DNA from: CAZYEI01 sp964646425
GTDB lineage: Bacteria > Bacillota_I > Bacilli_A > RFN20 > JAISJY01
Assembly (NCBI GenBank): GCA_964646425.1
Contig: CAZYEI010000024.1
Coordinates: 1 to 22,358, forward strand
DNA length: 22,358 bases
Direction of reading: 5' to 3'
The translations under genes were made by a program, and so were the position numbers. Below are positions 14,582 through 21,023 of the stretch, piece by piece (within the stretch, counting starts at the first letter, position 1; each line of letters starts with the position of its first letter). The notes under the pieces were generated by a model that was not told where the DNA came from, did not search any database, and saw only the letters and a list, made by a program, of their open reading frames with translations.

Positions 14582-15421
14582 TAGTTTACTTAATGTTTCT
14601 AAATGTTTTTCATCAACTTTATAATAATAAATTGATGAATTAATATCACTTCCCGCTAACATAATACTTTTAATAGTATAATTTGAATAATCGATTTTAG
14701 TAAAATCAACTATTGTGTTTAAACTTAGGTTTGTTTTTACTTTTGTAAATGAATAAATACCAAGCTTTATTTTTTCAAAATTTGAGAAGTCTTTAATTTT
14801 ATTAAATAAAGCAATTAATGCTATTCTTTGATTATAGGTGCGGTCAAAATCCCCTCTAATGAAGGTTTTACGATGACGAACGAAGGCAAGAAAGGAATCT
14901 CCACTTACCTTCGTTTTTGTATTTTTAGCAAAACAATATCTTTTACCATCTTTTCCTTCTTGACAAAAAGAAAAAGGTGATTCAATTTCAACACCATCAA
15001 TTTTATTAACTATATCTCTTATTCCTGTAAAATTGATGGAAATATATGGTAAAGTTTCAAGATTGAACAAATTTTTAACGGTTTGAGCAACACATGTTTC
15101 ACCACCGTTTTTTTTGTTTTGATTGCCATAAAATAAAGCATGAGCGATTTTATCATAAGTATTTCCTTCGGGACCACAAGGAATGTTAACTTTAGAATCT
15201 CGAGGAATAGAAATTAGTGTTATTTCCTTTTTTTCTTTATTAATATTACAAAGAATTAATGTATCTGCTCGTTCTCCATATCTATTATCTGCGCTATCTC
15301 GACCTATAAGAATAAAATTATTATCTGAATTTTTTTTGACAATAGAAACTCCTAAATAACTTGTTAAAAATACTAAAAGAGTAAAAAATGAAAGGATTGG
15401 TAAATGAGCAAGTATTAACAT
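14567..15421 (-). CDS. LytR-CpsA-Psr (LCP) family wall-polymer transferase
   Basis: A 284-aa membrane-anchored protein. Residues 1-27 form one membrane span; the rest is the external LCP domain, which in this family transfers lipid-linked teichoic acids or capsule polymers onto peptidoglycan. Visible motifs: FILIGRDSADNRYGERADTL-type opening with the Arg-Asp pair (R-A-D-T), ISIPRDSKV, the K-I-A-H-A segment, FTGIRDIVNKIDGVEI, and FVRHRKTF...GDFDRTYNQR (R-x-R ... D-x-x-R-x-x-x-Q-R), all used for binding the polyprenyl phosphate. Two Cys pairs may form disulfides outside the cell. ATG 15421 is chosen over GTG 15430, since AGGTGA (which contains that GTG) is the ribosome site. Confidence 0.9.
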   Translation of the reverse strand: MLILAHLPILSFFTLLVFLTSYLGVSIVKKNSDNNFILIGRDSADNRYGERADTLILCNINKEKKEITLISIPRDSKVNIPCGPEGNTYDKIAHALFYGNQNKKNGGETCVAQTVKNLFNLETLPYISINFTGIRDIVNKIDGVEIESPFSFCQEGKDGKRYCFAKNTKTKVSGDSFLAFVRHRKTFIRGDFDRTYNQRIALIALFNKIKDFSNFEKIKLGIYSFTKVKTNLSLNTIVDFTKIDYSNYTIKSIMLAGSDINSSIYYYKVDEKHLETLSKLLNSN

Positions 15422-15483
15422 TAGTATCACCTAGTAATAAGAATATGCGTTAGTTAAGATATTTATTAAATGAAATTATCTTT

Positions 15484-15969
15484 TTAAAAACTATTTATAA
15501 TAAATTCTTTAAATAGTTTGTTTTTGCTAAGTTTTGTGTAAAGCAAGGTTCCTAGACAGGTAACTATTACAAATTCTCCTAGCATAACTCCTAGTGTTGC
15601 TATAATAAATGGTTCTCCATATAGATATAGTTCAAATCCTACAATAAAACTAAAAATAGTAGGCCATAATGAAGCGATAAAGAGTTTTTTTGATAATGAA
15701 ATAAATATGACACTAATTAAAGTATGAATGGTTCCAAATATTAAGTCGAGAGCAAAAGGTGAAAATAAATTGGTTATAAAACAGCCTAAAACTAAAGCTA
15801 TTGAATATTCCTTTTTATAAAAACAAAAGAGTACTAAAACTTCTGCTAGTCGAAAATTAACAACGCCAAAAGTAATTGGAGTTAAAACTAATGATAACCC
15901 TACATATAAAGCGGTTATTAGTGCAATTAAAGATATATTTTTAATGCTATAAAAATTCTTTTTTAACAT
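15484..15969 (-). CDS. queT: Queuosine-precursor transporter, ECF substrate-binding subunit QueT
   Basis: A 161-aa membrane protein with about five to six spans, of the QueT (DUF988) family, the S component of an energy-coupling-factor transporter. It imports a queuosine precursor (preQ0/preQ1 or queuine) for tRNA modification. The family signs are the N-terminal ALITALYVGLSLVLTPITFG, followed by VNFRLAEVLVLFCF (the conserved N-F-R-x-(A/S)-E), and later GCFITNLFSPF and GTLLY. The ribosome site AAAGGAG is 9 bases before ATG 15969. A preQ1-I riboswitch and terminator stand directly upstream, which confirms the substrate class. The shared ATPase and T subunits are not in the window, so they must be encoded elsewhere. 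Confidence 0.92.
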   Translation of the reverse strand: MLKKNFYSIKNISLIALITALYVGLSLVLTPITFGVVNFRLAEVLVLFCFYKKEYSIALVLGCFITNLFSPFALDLIFGTIHTLISVIFISLSKKLFIASLWPTIFSFIVGFELYLYGEPFIIATLGVMLGEFVIVTCLGTLLYTKLSKNKLFKEFIINSF

Positions 15970-15984
15970 AATATCAAACTCCTT

Positions 15985-16020
15985 TTATAAAAAAATGGGT
16001 GATTATTAAACCACCCATTT
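15985..16020 (-). terminator. Attenuator hairpin between riboswitch and queT
   Basis: On the minus strand AAATGGGTG pairs with CACCCATTT, followed by seven T. Placed between the preQ1 aptamer and queT, it is the off-state terminator. Confidence 0.85.
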
Positions 16021-16030
16021 AAAAACATAA

Positions 16031-16075
16031 TTCCCTAGTTTTATTTATAGACAGGATGGTTACGAACTGTCTCAT
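16031..16075 (-). promoter_or_regulatory. preQ1-I riboswitch aptamer
   Basis: Read on the minus strand, stem GACAG (16071-16067) / CTGTC (16054-16050) encloses the loop TTCGTAACCATC, followed by the A-rich tail ATAAATAAAA and CTAGGG (16038-16033). This is the preQ1-I layout: a C-rich loop that pairs with the C-T-A-(A)-G-G tail to form an H-type pseudoknot on binding preQ1. The terminator follows, so preQ1 should switch queT off. Confidence 0.92.
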
Positions 16076-16091
16076 TTTTACAAACAAAATA

Positions 16092-16120
16092 ATAATACAC
16101 TGATAATAACTATTTTTCAA
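16092..16120 (-). promoter_or_regulatory. Promoter of the riboswitch-queT transcript
   Basis: On the minus strand TTGAAA (16120-16115), 17 bases, TATTAT (16097-16092). The -35 box lies inside the last codons of the DUF951 gene, so queT has its own promoter although it follows the fhs-folD operon. Confidence 0.7.
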
Positions 16121-16301
16121 TGACTTTTTTTAATCTTTTTTCAAAATCAGCCCGAGACATCATTATGATGTTACCACAACCAAGACATTGAATTTTAATA
16201 TCAGCACCTAAACGAATTATTTTAAATAATTTACTTTTAGTAGCACAAGGATGTGGTTTCTTCATTTCGACGATATCATCTAATTTATAATTATTCAACA
16301 T
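16110..16301 (-). CDS. DUF951 protein (YyzM-like)
   Basis: A 63-aa protein of the DUF951 family (YyzM in Bacillus). It carries the whole signature: DIVEMKKPHPC near the N-terminus, then (I/L)IRLGADIKIQCLGCG and M-x-(P/S)-R-x-x-F-E-x-R-(L/I)-K-K at the end. The Cys at position 18 and the C-x-x-C in CLGCG look like a small metal or RNA/DNA-binding site; no function is established. The start ATG 16301 overlaps the folD stop as TAATG, with AAAGGGG before it. It is the third gene of fhs-folD-DUF951. Confidence 0.92.
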   Translation of the reverse strand: MLNNYKLDDIVEMKKPHPCATKSKLFKIIRLGADIKIQCLGCGNIIMMSRADFEKRLKKVIEK

Positions 16302-17146
16302 TATTCACCCCTTTGCCATTTACAAGCCAAGATTAGATTTTCAAGTAACATATAATTTGTTATAGCACCAATTCCTCCAGGGACAGGAGTAGCATAGTTT
16401 GCTCTTTCTTTGCAACTTTCATTAATATCTCCACATAATTTACCATTATCATTATAATGAATACCAACATCAATTAATATTTGATTATCATTGATGTAGT
16501 TTTCATCAATCATTTCTTTGCGACCGATTGCTACGCATAAGATTTCCGAGTTTTTTGTTATTTTGGTTAAGTCTTTGGTTTTTGAATGACAAACAGTAAC
16601 TGTAGCATTTTCATTTAAAAGAAGTTGCGCAAGAGGACGTCCTACGCTTGCACTTCTACCAACAACAACAGCATTTTTACCTTGAATATCGATATTATAA
16701 TATTTAAGTATTTGAATGCAAGCATAAGCAGTTGGAGGAATCATACAAGGAAGGCCTTGTGCGAGCAACCCAGCATTTAAAGAATGAACGCCATCAACAT
16801 CTTTTTTAGGATCGATTGTATTATTAATAATTTTTTCATCAATTCCTTTAGGGAAGGGGCGGTCAATCATAATTCCAGTAATAGTTGAATCATTGTTTAG
16901 TTTTTTAATAGTTTCTATTAATTCTTCTTGAGTTGGAACATTATCAAAAGTGATTTTTTTAATATTTATTCCGACATTTTCTGCCATTTTGATTCTTCCT
17001 TTTAAATAAGACAAAGATGATGAATCATTTGTGGGTAAAATAATGGCTAACGTAATATAAACATTATTTTCTTTTAAGGAAGCAACTATTTTACTGTTTT
17101 TTTCTTTTAGAAAAACAGCAACCTCTTTACCATCAAGTTTTTTCAT
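16301..17146 (-). CDS. folD: Methylenetetrahydrofolate dehydrogenase/cyclohydrolase FolD-like, with altered active site
   Basis: A 281-aa FolD homologue. FolD oxidises 5,10-methylene-THF with NADP+ and hydrolyses the product to 10-formyl-THF in the cytoplasm. Kept are Tyr47 (S-L-S-Y), the KDVDG motif (115-119), the dinucleotide loop VVGRSASVGRP (161-171) and PVPGGIGAIT near the C-terminus. Two key residues differ: the catalytic Lys four residues after the Tyr (K54 in E. coli, K56 in the human enzyme) is Arg51, and the Gln of the Q-L-P-L-P motif (Q98 in E. coli, Q100 in human) is Asp95 in D-R-P-F-P. Both matter for cyclohydrolase activity in studied enzymes. The start ATG 17146 overlaps the fhs stop as TAATG, and the stop overlaps DUF951. 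Confidence 0.88.
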   Translation of the reverse strand: MKKLDGKEVAVFLKEKNSKIVASLKENNVYITLAIILPTNDSSSLSYLKGRIKMAENVGINIKKITFDNVPTQEELIETIKKLNNDSTITGIMIDRPFPKGIDEKIINNTIDPKKDVDGVHSLNAGLLAQGLPCMIPPTAYACIQILKYYNIDIQGKNAVVVGRSASVGRPLAQLLLNENATVTVCHSKTKDLTKITKNSEILCVAIGRKEMIDENYINDNQILIDVGIHYNDNGKLCGDINESCKERANYATPVPGGIGAITNYMLLENLILACKWQRGE

Positions 17147-18819
17147 TAGAATAGACCTGTAATATTACCTTTCTCATCAATATCGATGTGATTTGCGGCA
17201 GGGTCTTTAGGAAGTCCTGGCATAGTTAAAATACTACCGCATAATGGTACGATTAATTCTGCTCCAGCACTTAAGCGAACTTCTTTAACGTACATTGTAA
17301 AATTAGTTGGACGACCAATTAATGCAGGGTTATCACTCAATGACATTGGTGTCTTTGCCATACAAATTACCATTTTATCTTTGCCTAATCTAACTATTTC
17401 TGCAATATCACGCTCGGCTTTTTCACTATACTCAACAGCTTTAGCACCATATATTTTTTGTGCAATAATTGCAATTTTTTCTTTTATCGGTAAATTTTGA
17501 TCATAAATAAATTTGAAATTATTTTCATTTTGATTTTCTAATATATTTGTAACATATTTAGCTAATGGTTTACAGCCTTTGCTACCTTTAGCAAAAGCAT
17601 CGCTTTCAAATACAGGGTGCCCATTTTCTTGACACCAATTTAATAATGTTTTAACTTCTTTTTTGGTATCTGTATGGAATTTATTAATAGCAATTACATA
17701 AGGAAGATTATATTGCTTTATGTTTTCAATATGTTTTTCCAAATTGGAAATTCCTTTTTTAAGTGCTTCAACATTGATGTGAGAAGTTTGTTCTTTTTCT
17801 AAACCACCATGCATTTTTAAAGCTCTAATTGTAGCAACAATTACAACTAAGTTTGGCTTTAAATCACCATAACGACATTTAATATCTAAAAATTTTTCGG
17901 CCCCTAAATCAGCACCAAATCCAGCCTCGGTAATAGTGATATCACTCAATTTAAGAGCTAATTTAGTCGCAATTAATGAATTGCAACCGTGTGCTATATT
18001 AGCAAATGGTCCACCATGAATTAATACAGGTGTATTTTCTAATGTTTGAACTAAGTTAGGTTTTATGGCATCTTTCATTAGAACTGCAACAGCACCTTCA
18101 ACTCCTAAATCATGAACTGTAATTGGTTTGTTATCGTAAGTAAAAGCAACAATACAACGACTAATCCTTTGCTTAAAATCCATTAAATCATGAGAAAGGC
18201 AAAGAATGGCCATAACTTCACTGGCAACAGTAATGTTAAAACCATCATTTCTTTCAACGCCATTTCCTTTAGCTCCTTGTCCAATTGTAATATCACGGAG
18301 AACACGATCATTCATATCTAATGCTCTTTTCCAAACTACTTTTTCAGGATTGATATTTAAAGTGTTGCCTTGATGAATATGATTGTCTAAACATGCGGCG
18401 ATTAAATTAACACTTGAGGTAATAGCGTGCATATCTCCGGTAAAATGAAGGTTGATATCATCCATTGGAACGACTTGGGAATAGCCTCCTCCAGTAGCAC
18501 CACCTTTTAAACCAAAAACGGGGCCCATTGAAGGCTCACGCAAAGCAATCATCGTATTTTTACCAATTTTAGATAAAGCTTGGCCTAAACCAATAGTCAT
18601 TGTAGTCTTACCTTCTCCTGCTTTTGTTGGGTTAATTGCAGTAACTAATACAAGCTTCCCATTTTTTTTGTTTTTTAGTTCATCCATTATGGCAAGATTT
18701 ACTTTAGCTTTATTTTTACCATAAGGTTCTAAATATTTATTATTTATGCCAGCTTTTTTAGCTATTTGATTAATTGGTTTAATTTTAGCACGTTGTGCAA
18801 TTTCAATATCAGTTAACAT
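17146..18819 (-). CDS. fhs: Formate-tetrahydrofolate ligase
   Basis: A 557-aa enzyme that joins formate to tetrahydrofolate with ATP, giving 10-formyl-THF for purine and formyl-Met synthesis. The protein shows the family's opening (I-x-x-I-A ... EPYG-x-x-KAKV), the ATP-binding loop PTKAGEGKTT (64-73), REPSMGPVFGLKGGATGGGY, INLHFTGDMHAI, and the C-terminal MPGLPKDPAANHIDID. The length is that of the full family. ATG 18819 follows AAAGGAGG at 7-8 bases. First gene of fhs-folD-DUF951, with stop/start overlaps at both junctions. Together with FolD it would link formate to the methylene-THF pool. Confidence 0.97.
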   Translation of the reverse strand: MLTDIEIAQRAKIKPINQIAKKAGINNKYLEPYGKNKAKVNLAIMDELKNKKNGKLVLVTAINPTKAGEGKTTMTIGLGQALSKIGKNTMIALREPSMGPVFGLKGGATGGGYSQVVPMDDINLHFTGDMHAITSSVNLIAACLDNHIHQGNTLNINPEKVVWKRALDMNDRVLRDITIGQGAKGNGVERNDGFNITVASEVMAILCLSHDLMDFKQRISRCIVAFTYDNKPITVHDLGVEGAVAVLMKDAIKPNLVQTLENTPVLIHGGPFANIAHGCNSLIATKLALKLSDITITEAGFGADLGAEKFLDIKCRYGDLKPNLVVIVATIRALKMHGGLEKEQTSHINVEALKKGISNLEKHIENIKQYNLPYVIAINKFHTDTKKEVKTLLNWCQENGHPVFESDAFAKGSKGCKPLAKYVTNILENQNENNFKFIYDQNLPIKEKIAIIAQKIYGAKAVEYSEKAERDIAEIVRLGKDKMVICMAKTPMSLSDNPALIGRPTNFTMYVKEVRLSAGAELIVPLCGSILTMPGLPKDPAANHIDIDEKGNITGLF

Positions 18820-18852
18820 TATTTAGCCTCCTTTAAAATTATTATTGATATT

Positions 18853-18860
18853 ATTATACA
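18853..18860 (-). promoter_or_regulatory. Extended -10 promoter of the fhs operon
   Basis: On the minus strand TGTATAAT (18860-18853), an extended -10 box, 33 bases before the fhs start codon. The -35 region is only AT-rich, which is common with extended -10 promoters. No tetrahydrofolate riboswitch is seen in the leader. Confidence 0.6.
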
Positions 18861-18938
18861 AAAAAAATATTAAAATTAAAATAAAAAAGAATCTTAGAGC
18901 AAGAGAAATTGAAACTAGTGTTATTTTCAAAGATAGTT

Positions 18939-18968
18939 AGGACTCAAAAAGTCCTAATTCTTTTTTAT
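18939..18968 (+). terminator. Hairpin with T-run in plus orientation
   Basis: AGGACT / AGTCCT around CAAAA, followed by AATTCTTTTTTATTT on the plus strand. No plus-strand gene lies upstream. On the minus strand it follows the structured RNA but without a T-run after it. It may stop antisense transcription or act in both directions. The rest of the 373-base interval between fhs and the recombinase holds only the promoters and RNA listed here. Confidence 0.6.
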
Positions 18969-18970
18969 TT

Positions 18971-19166
18971 GATTTTATGCCGTGAAAGGTTCTTAACATG
19001 AGTAGAAATGGTATAGGCTGTTGCCAAGGGCAAGAGAAGATAATTGCTTGCAATTTCTTCCCCCTTGAACGCATGCCCTAGAATTACCATTTCGTAGAGG
19101 CTCGTGTCAAGAACACCATGGAATAAATCAGCAAATAAAAATAAGAGCATAAAATCAAATTTGTTG
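18971..19166 (-). ncRNA. ssrS: Long hairpin-shaped structured RNA, candidate 6S RNA
   Basis: The segment folds on itself: GATTTTATGC / GCATAAAATC close the ends (19156-19147 with 18980-18971). Inside are a 6-bp plus 7-bp helix (19114-19101 with 19002-18989, one mismatch), an 8-bp helix (19092-19085 with 19013-19006), and an apical arm with CCCTT/AAGGG, TCTTC/GAAGA and ATTGC/GCAAT. Minus is preferred as the coding strand because TATAAT lies just upstream there, and because pieces resemble E. coli 6S RNA in the same order (GTGTTC...GAGCC, GGCATGC, ACAGCCT). 6S RNA mimics an open promoter and holds sigma-A RNA polymerase in stationary phase. The overall rod of about 190 nt fits. The central bubble is smaller than usual, so another structured RNA is possible. 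A 61-codon frame inside it is not a gene. Confidence 0.55.
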
Positions 19167-19172
19167 TTTGAA

Positions 19173-19178
19173 ATTATA
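19173..19178 (-). promoter_or_regulatory. -10 box of the structured RNA
   Basis: TATAAT on the minus strand, about 7 bases before the likely RNA start (near 19166). The -35 position (about 19195-19201) falls on the last codons of the recombinase gene and is a poor match (TTATTT/ATTATT). Confidence 0.55.
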
Positions 19179-19192
19179 CTCTTTTTCTTATT

Positions 19193-20686
19193 CTAAATAA
19201 TTAAATAAATATCATAAGTTTTAGTTCTTGTTTTAGTTTTACTACCTTTGAATTGTCTTTGAGTAGTAAGAGTTTCAGTAAATACTTGTTTAATTGTTCT
19301 TTCATTTGTTGTATTAGAAGAATTAAGAATAATCTCAATCTTGTTGTTATACACATTTATTCTTTGTATAAGTTGTTGTATAGCACAATTAGGACAATCT
19401 TTCATAATATATTTAAAATGCTCTTTAATATCTTCTTTAGATAATTCAAAAGTTTGTTTAGATTCTTCTATTATCAATTTTTCAGTTAAAGTTTGTTTTT
19501 GTTGTTCTAATTCTTCAAGTCGTTGTTTTGTAGTAGTTGTAAATATTCCTTTTTCTATTGTAGACAATAAAATAGAAATAGAAGTATTTGTTTTTTGCAA
19601 ATCTCTTTTTAATGAGTTTAACGAGTTATTACTACAAAGCTGTTGTTTTTGAACTTCATAAATTTTATTTGTAATTTCTTCAAGATTTTTAGGTGTATTA
19701 AATTGCTCTATTAAGAATCTATCAATCACACTTTCTATAAAGTTTTTATCTATATTTCCAGTTTCACAATTTCTCTTTTTTGTTGTTAAACATTTGTAAT
19801 ATCTTAATGGACTACCATCATAATTCCTTGCAGATAAAGGATACATTTTTTTATCACAACAACCACAATATATTTTATCTTTTAGTTTGAATATATCGTG
19901 ATTAGGTTTTCTACAACCATATTTAGTTTTATCTAATCTTGTTTTTACTTTTTCAAATAATTCTTTAGAAATGATTGGTGGGTATATATTGTTGTATTGC
20001 TTACCATTTATTTCATATTCGCCAGTATATAGTTTTCTATGCAAATGATGTCTTATAGTTTCAGGTAAAAAAGGTTTACCATTATTAGTTATGTTTTCTT
20101 GAGTAAACATTCTTGATATTTGTAATATAGTATAACCATTTGAATAATCTTCATAGATTCGGTTTAATATCAATGCTTGTTCTTCATTGATTATTAGTTT
20201 TTTATTTTCCTTGATATAACCATAAGGCACTGAACCTATACAATGTCCTTTCATTCTTGATTCGTGTAGTCCACGACTTACTTTTTGTGCTAATTCTTCG
20301 CTATAATATTGGTTCATTCCTTCAAGTAAAGATTCTAGCAATATTCCTTCAGGTGTTTCAGGAATATTTTCCATTACTGATAATAATTTAACACCATTAT
20401 CTTTTAAGTGTTTTCTATGTATTGCAGATTCAAATTTGTTTCTTGCAAACCTGTCTAATTTGTAAACTAATACATAGTCCCATTTTTTATTGTTGCTATC
20501 TTTTAGCATTTGTTGAAAAGAATCACGATTGTCTGTTGTTCCACTAATTGCTCGGTCAATGTATGAATCTACAATGATTATATCATTCCTTTTAGCGAAA
20601 TCTTGACAAACATGGACTTGTCCCTCAATAGATTGTTCGGTTTGATTGTTGCTTGAATATCTAGCATATATTACAGCTGTTTTCAT
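19193..20686 (-). CDS. Large serine recombinase (site-specific integrase/resolvase family)
   Basis: A 497-aa recombinase. The catalytic domain opens with AVIYARYSS, where Ser11 (Y-x-R-x-S) is the nucleophile; it continues with YIDRAISGT (42-50) and YKLDRFARN (75-83), and the long helix GILLESLLEGMNQYYSEELAQKVSRG (114-139, given here as its two halves GILLESLLEGMNQ and YYSEELAQKVSRG). The recombinase domain has GSVPYGYI (151-158) and YTGEY; a zinc ribbon uses Cys274, Cys277, Cys299 and Cys307; a coiled coil covers about 335-420, as in phage and ICE integrases. Such enzymes integrate and excise circular DNA between attP and attB. ATG 20686 follows AAAGGAG. Base composition is like the host genes. 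Confidence 0.93.
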   Translation of the reverse strand: MKTAVIYARYSSNNQTEQSIEGQVHVCQDFAKRNDIIIVDSYIDRAISGTTDNRDSFQQMLKDSNNKKWDYVLVYKLDRFARNKFESAIHRKHLKDNGVKLLSVMENIPETPEGILLESLLEGMNQYYSEELAQKVSRGLHESRMKGHCIGSVPYGYIKENKKLIINEEQALILNRIYEDYSNGYTILQISRMFTQENITNNGKPFLPETIRHHLHRKLYTGEYEINGKQYNNIYPPIISKELFEKVKTRLDKTKYGCRKPNHDIFKLKDKIYCGCCDKKMYPLSARNYDGSPLRYYKCLTTKKRNCETGNIDKNFIESVIDRFLIEQFNTPKNLEEITNKIYEVQKQQLCSNNSLNSLKRDLQKTNTSISILLSTIEKGIFTTTTKQRLEELEQQKQTLTEKLIIEESKQTFELSKEDIKEHFKYIMKDCPNCAIQQLIQRINVYNNKIEIILNSSNTTNERTIKQVFTETLTTQRQFKGSKTKTRTKTYDIYLII

Positions 20687-20893
20687 TTTTTATTTTCTCC
20701 TTTTTATATTTAATTTTTTTTGTCTTTCGGACAAAAGCNNNNNNNNNNNNNNNNNNNNNNNNNNNNNNNNNNNNNNNNNNNNNNNNNNNNNNNNNNNNNN
20801 NNNNNNNNNNNNNNNNNNNNNNNNNNNNNNNNNNNNNNCATTTTTTATTTTCTCCTTTTTATATTTAATTTTTTTTGTCTTTCGGACAAAAGC
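20684..20893. other. 100-N assembly gap with duplicated 55-bp flank
   Basis: One hundred Ns (20739-20838) lie between identical 55-bp copies (20684-20738 and 20839-20893). The flank contains the recombinase ATG and ribosome site and a TTTTGTC/GACAAAA hairpin. A 55-bp overlap is the size of a common assembler word length, so this is most likely one locus written twice. Collapsed, the space between recombinase and Rep is about 180 bp and contains no gene. Confidence 0.8.
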
Positions 20894-20941
20894 GAAAAGA
20901 AACGAAAAGGGTTTAAAATATTTAATTTTTCAAATTGCCAT

Positions 20942-20989
20942 TTTTTAGTCAAGGTTTGAGAATCAATGCACTTTAACCTTGACTAAAAA
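20942..20989. repeat. Perfect 15-bp inverted repeat (stem-loop) between Rep and recombinase
   Basis: TTTTTAGTCAAGGTT (20942-20956) and AACCTTGACTAAAAA (20975-20989) are fully complementary, with an 18-base loop. It lies 34 bases after the Rep stop. Neither strand has a T-run after the stem beyond the stem itself, so it is not a standard terminator. It could be a single-strand origin of a rolling-circle replicon or a recombinase-related site. Confidence 0.8.
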
Positions 20990-21023
20990 GAGTTTTCGTT
21001 TAGACTTCGCTTACGAAAGACAA

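Noticed and set aside
18820..18970. Tetrahydrofolate riboswitch upstream of fhs
   Set aside because: The leader is short and AT-rich, with no compact pseudoknot-like core; only a promoter and ribosome site are visible.
18965..19150. 61-codon minus-strand ORF between fhs and the recombinase
   Set aside because: It lies wholly inside the self-complementary structured RNA, has no ribosome site, and its codons follow the stem arms.
20646..20959. Plus-strand ORFs running through the second N gap
   Set aside because: They exist only because Ns are translated as X and because the flank is duplicated; Phe-rich translation without a family match.
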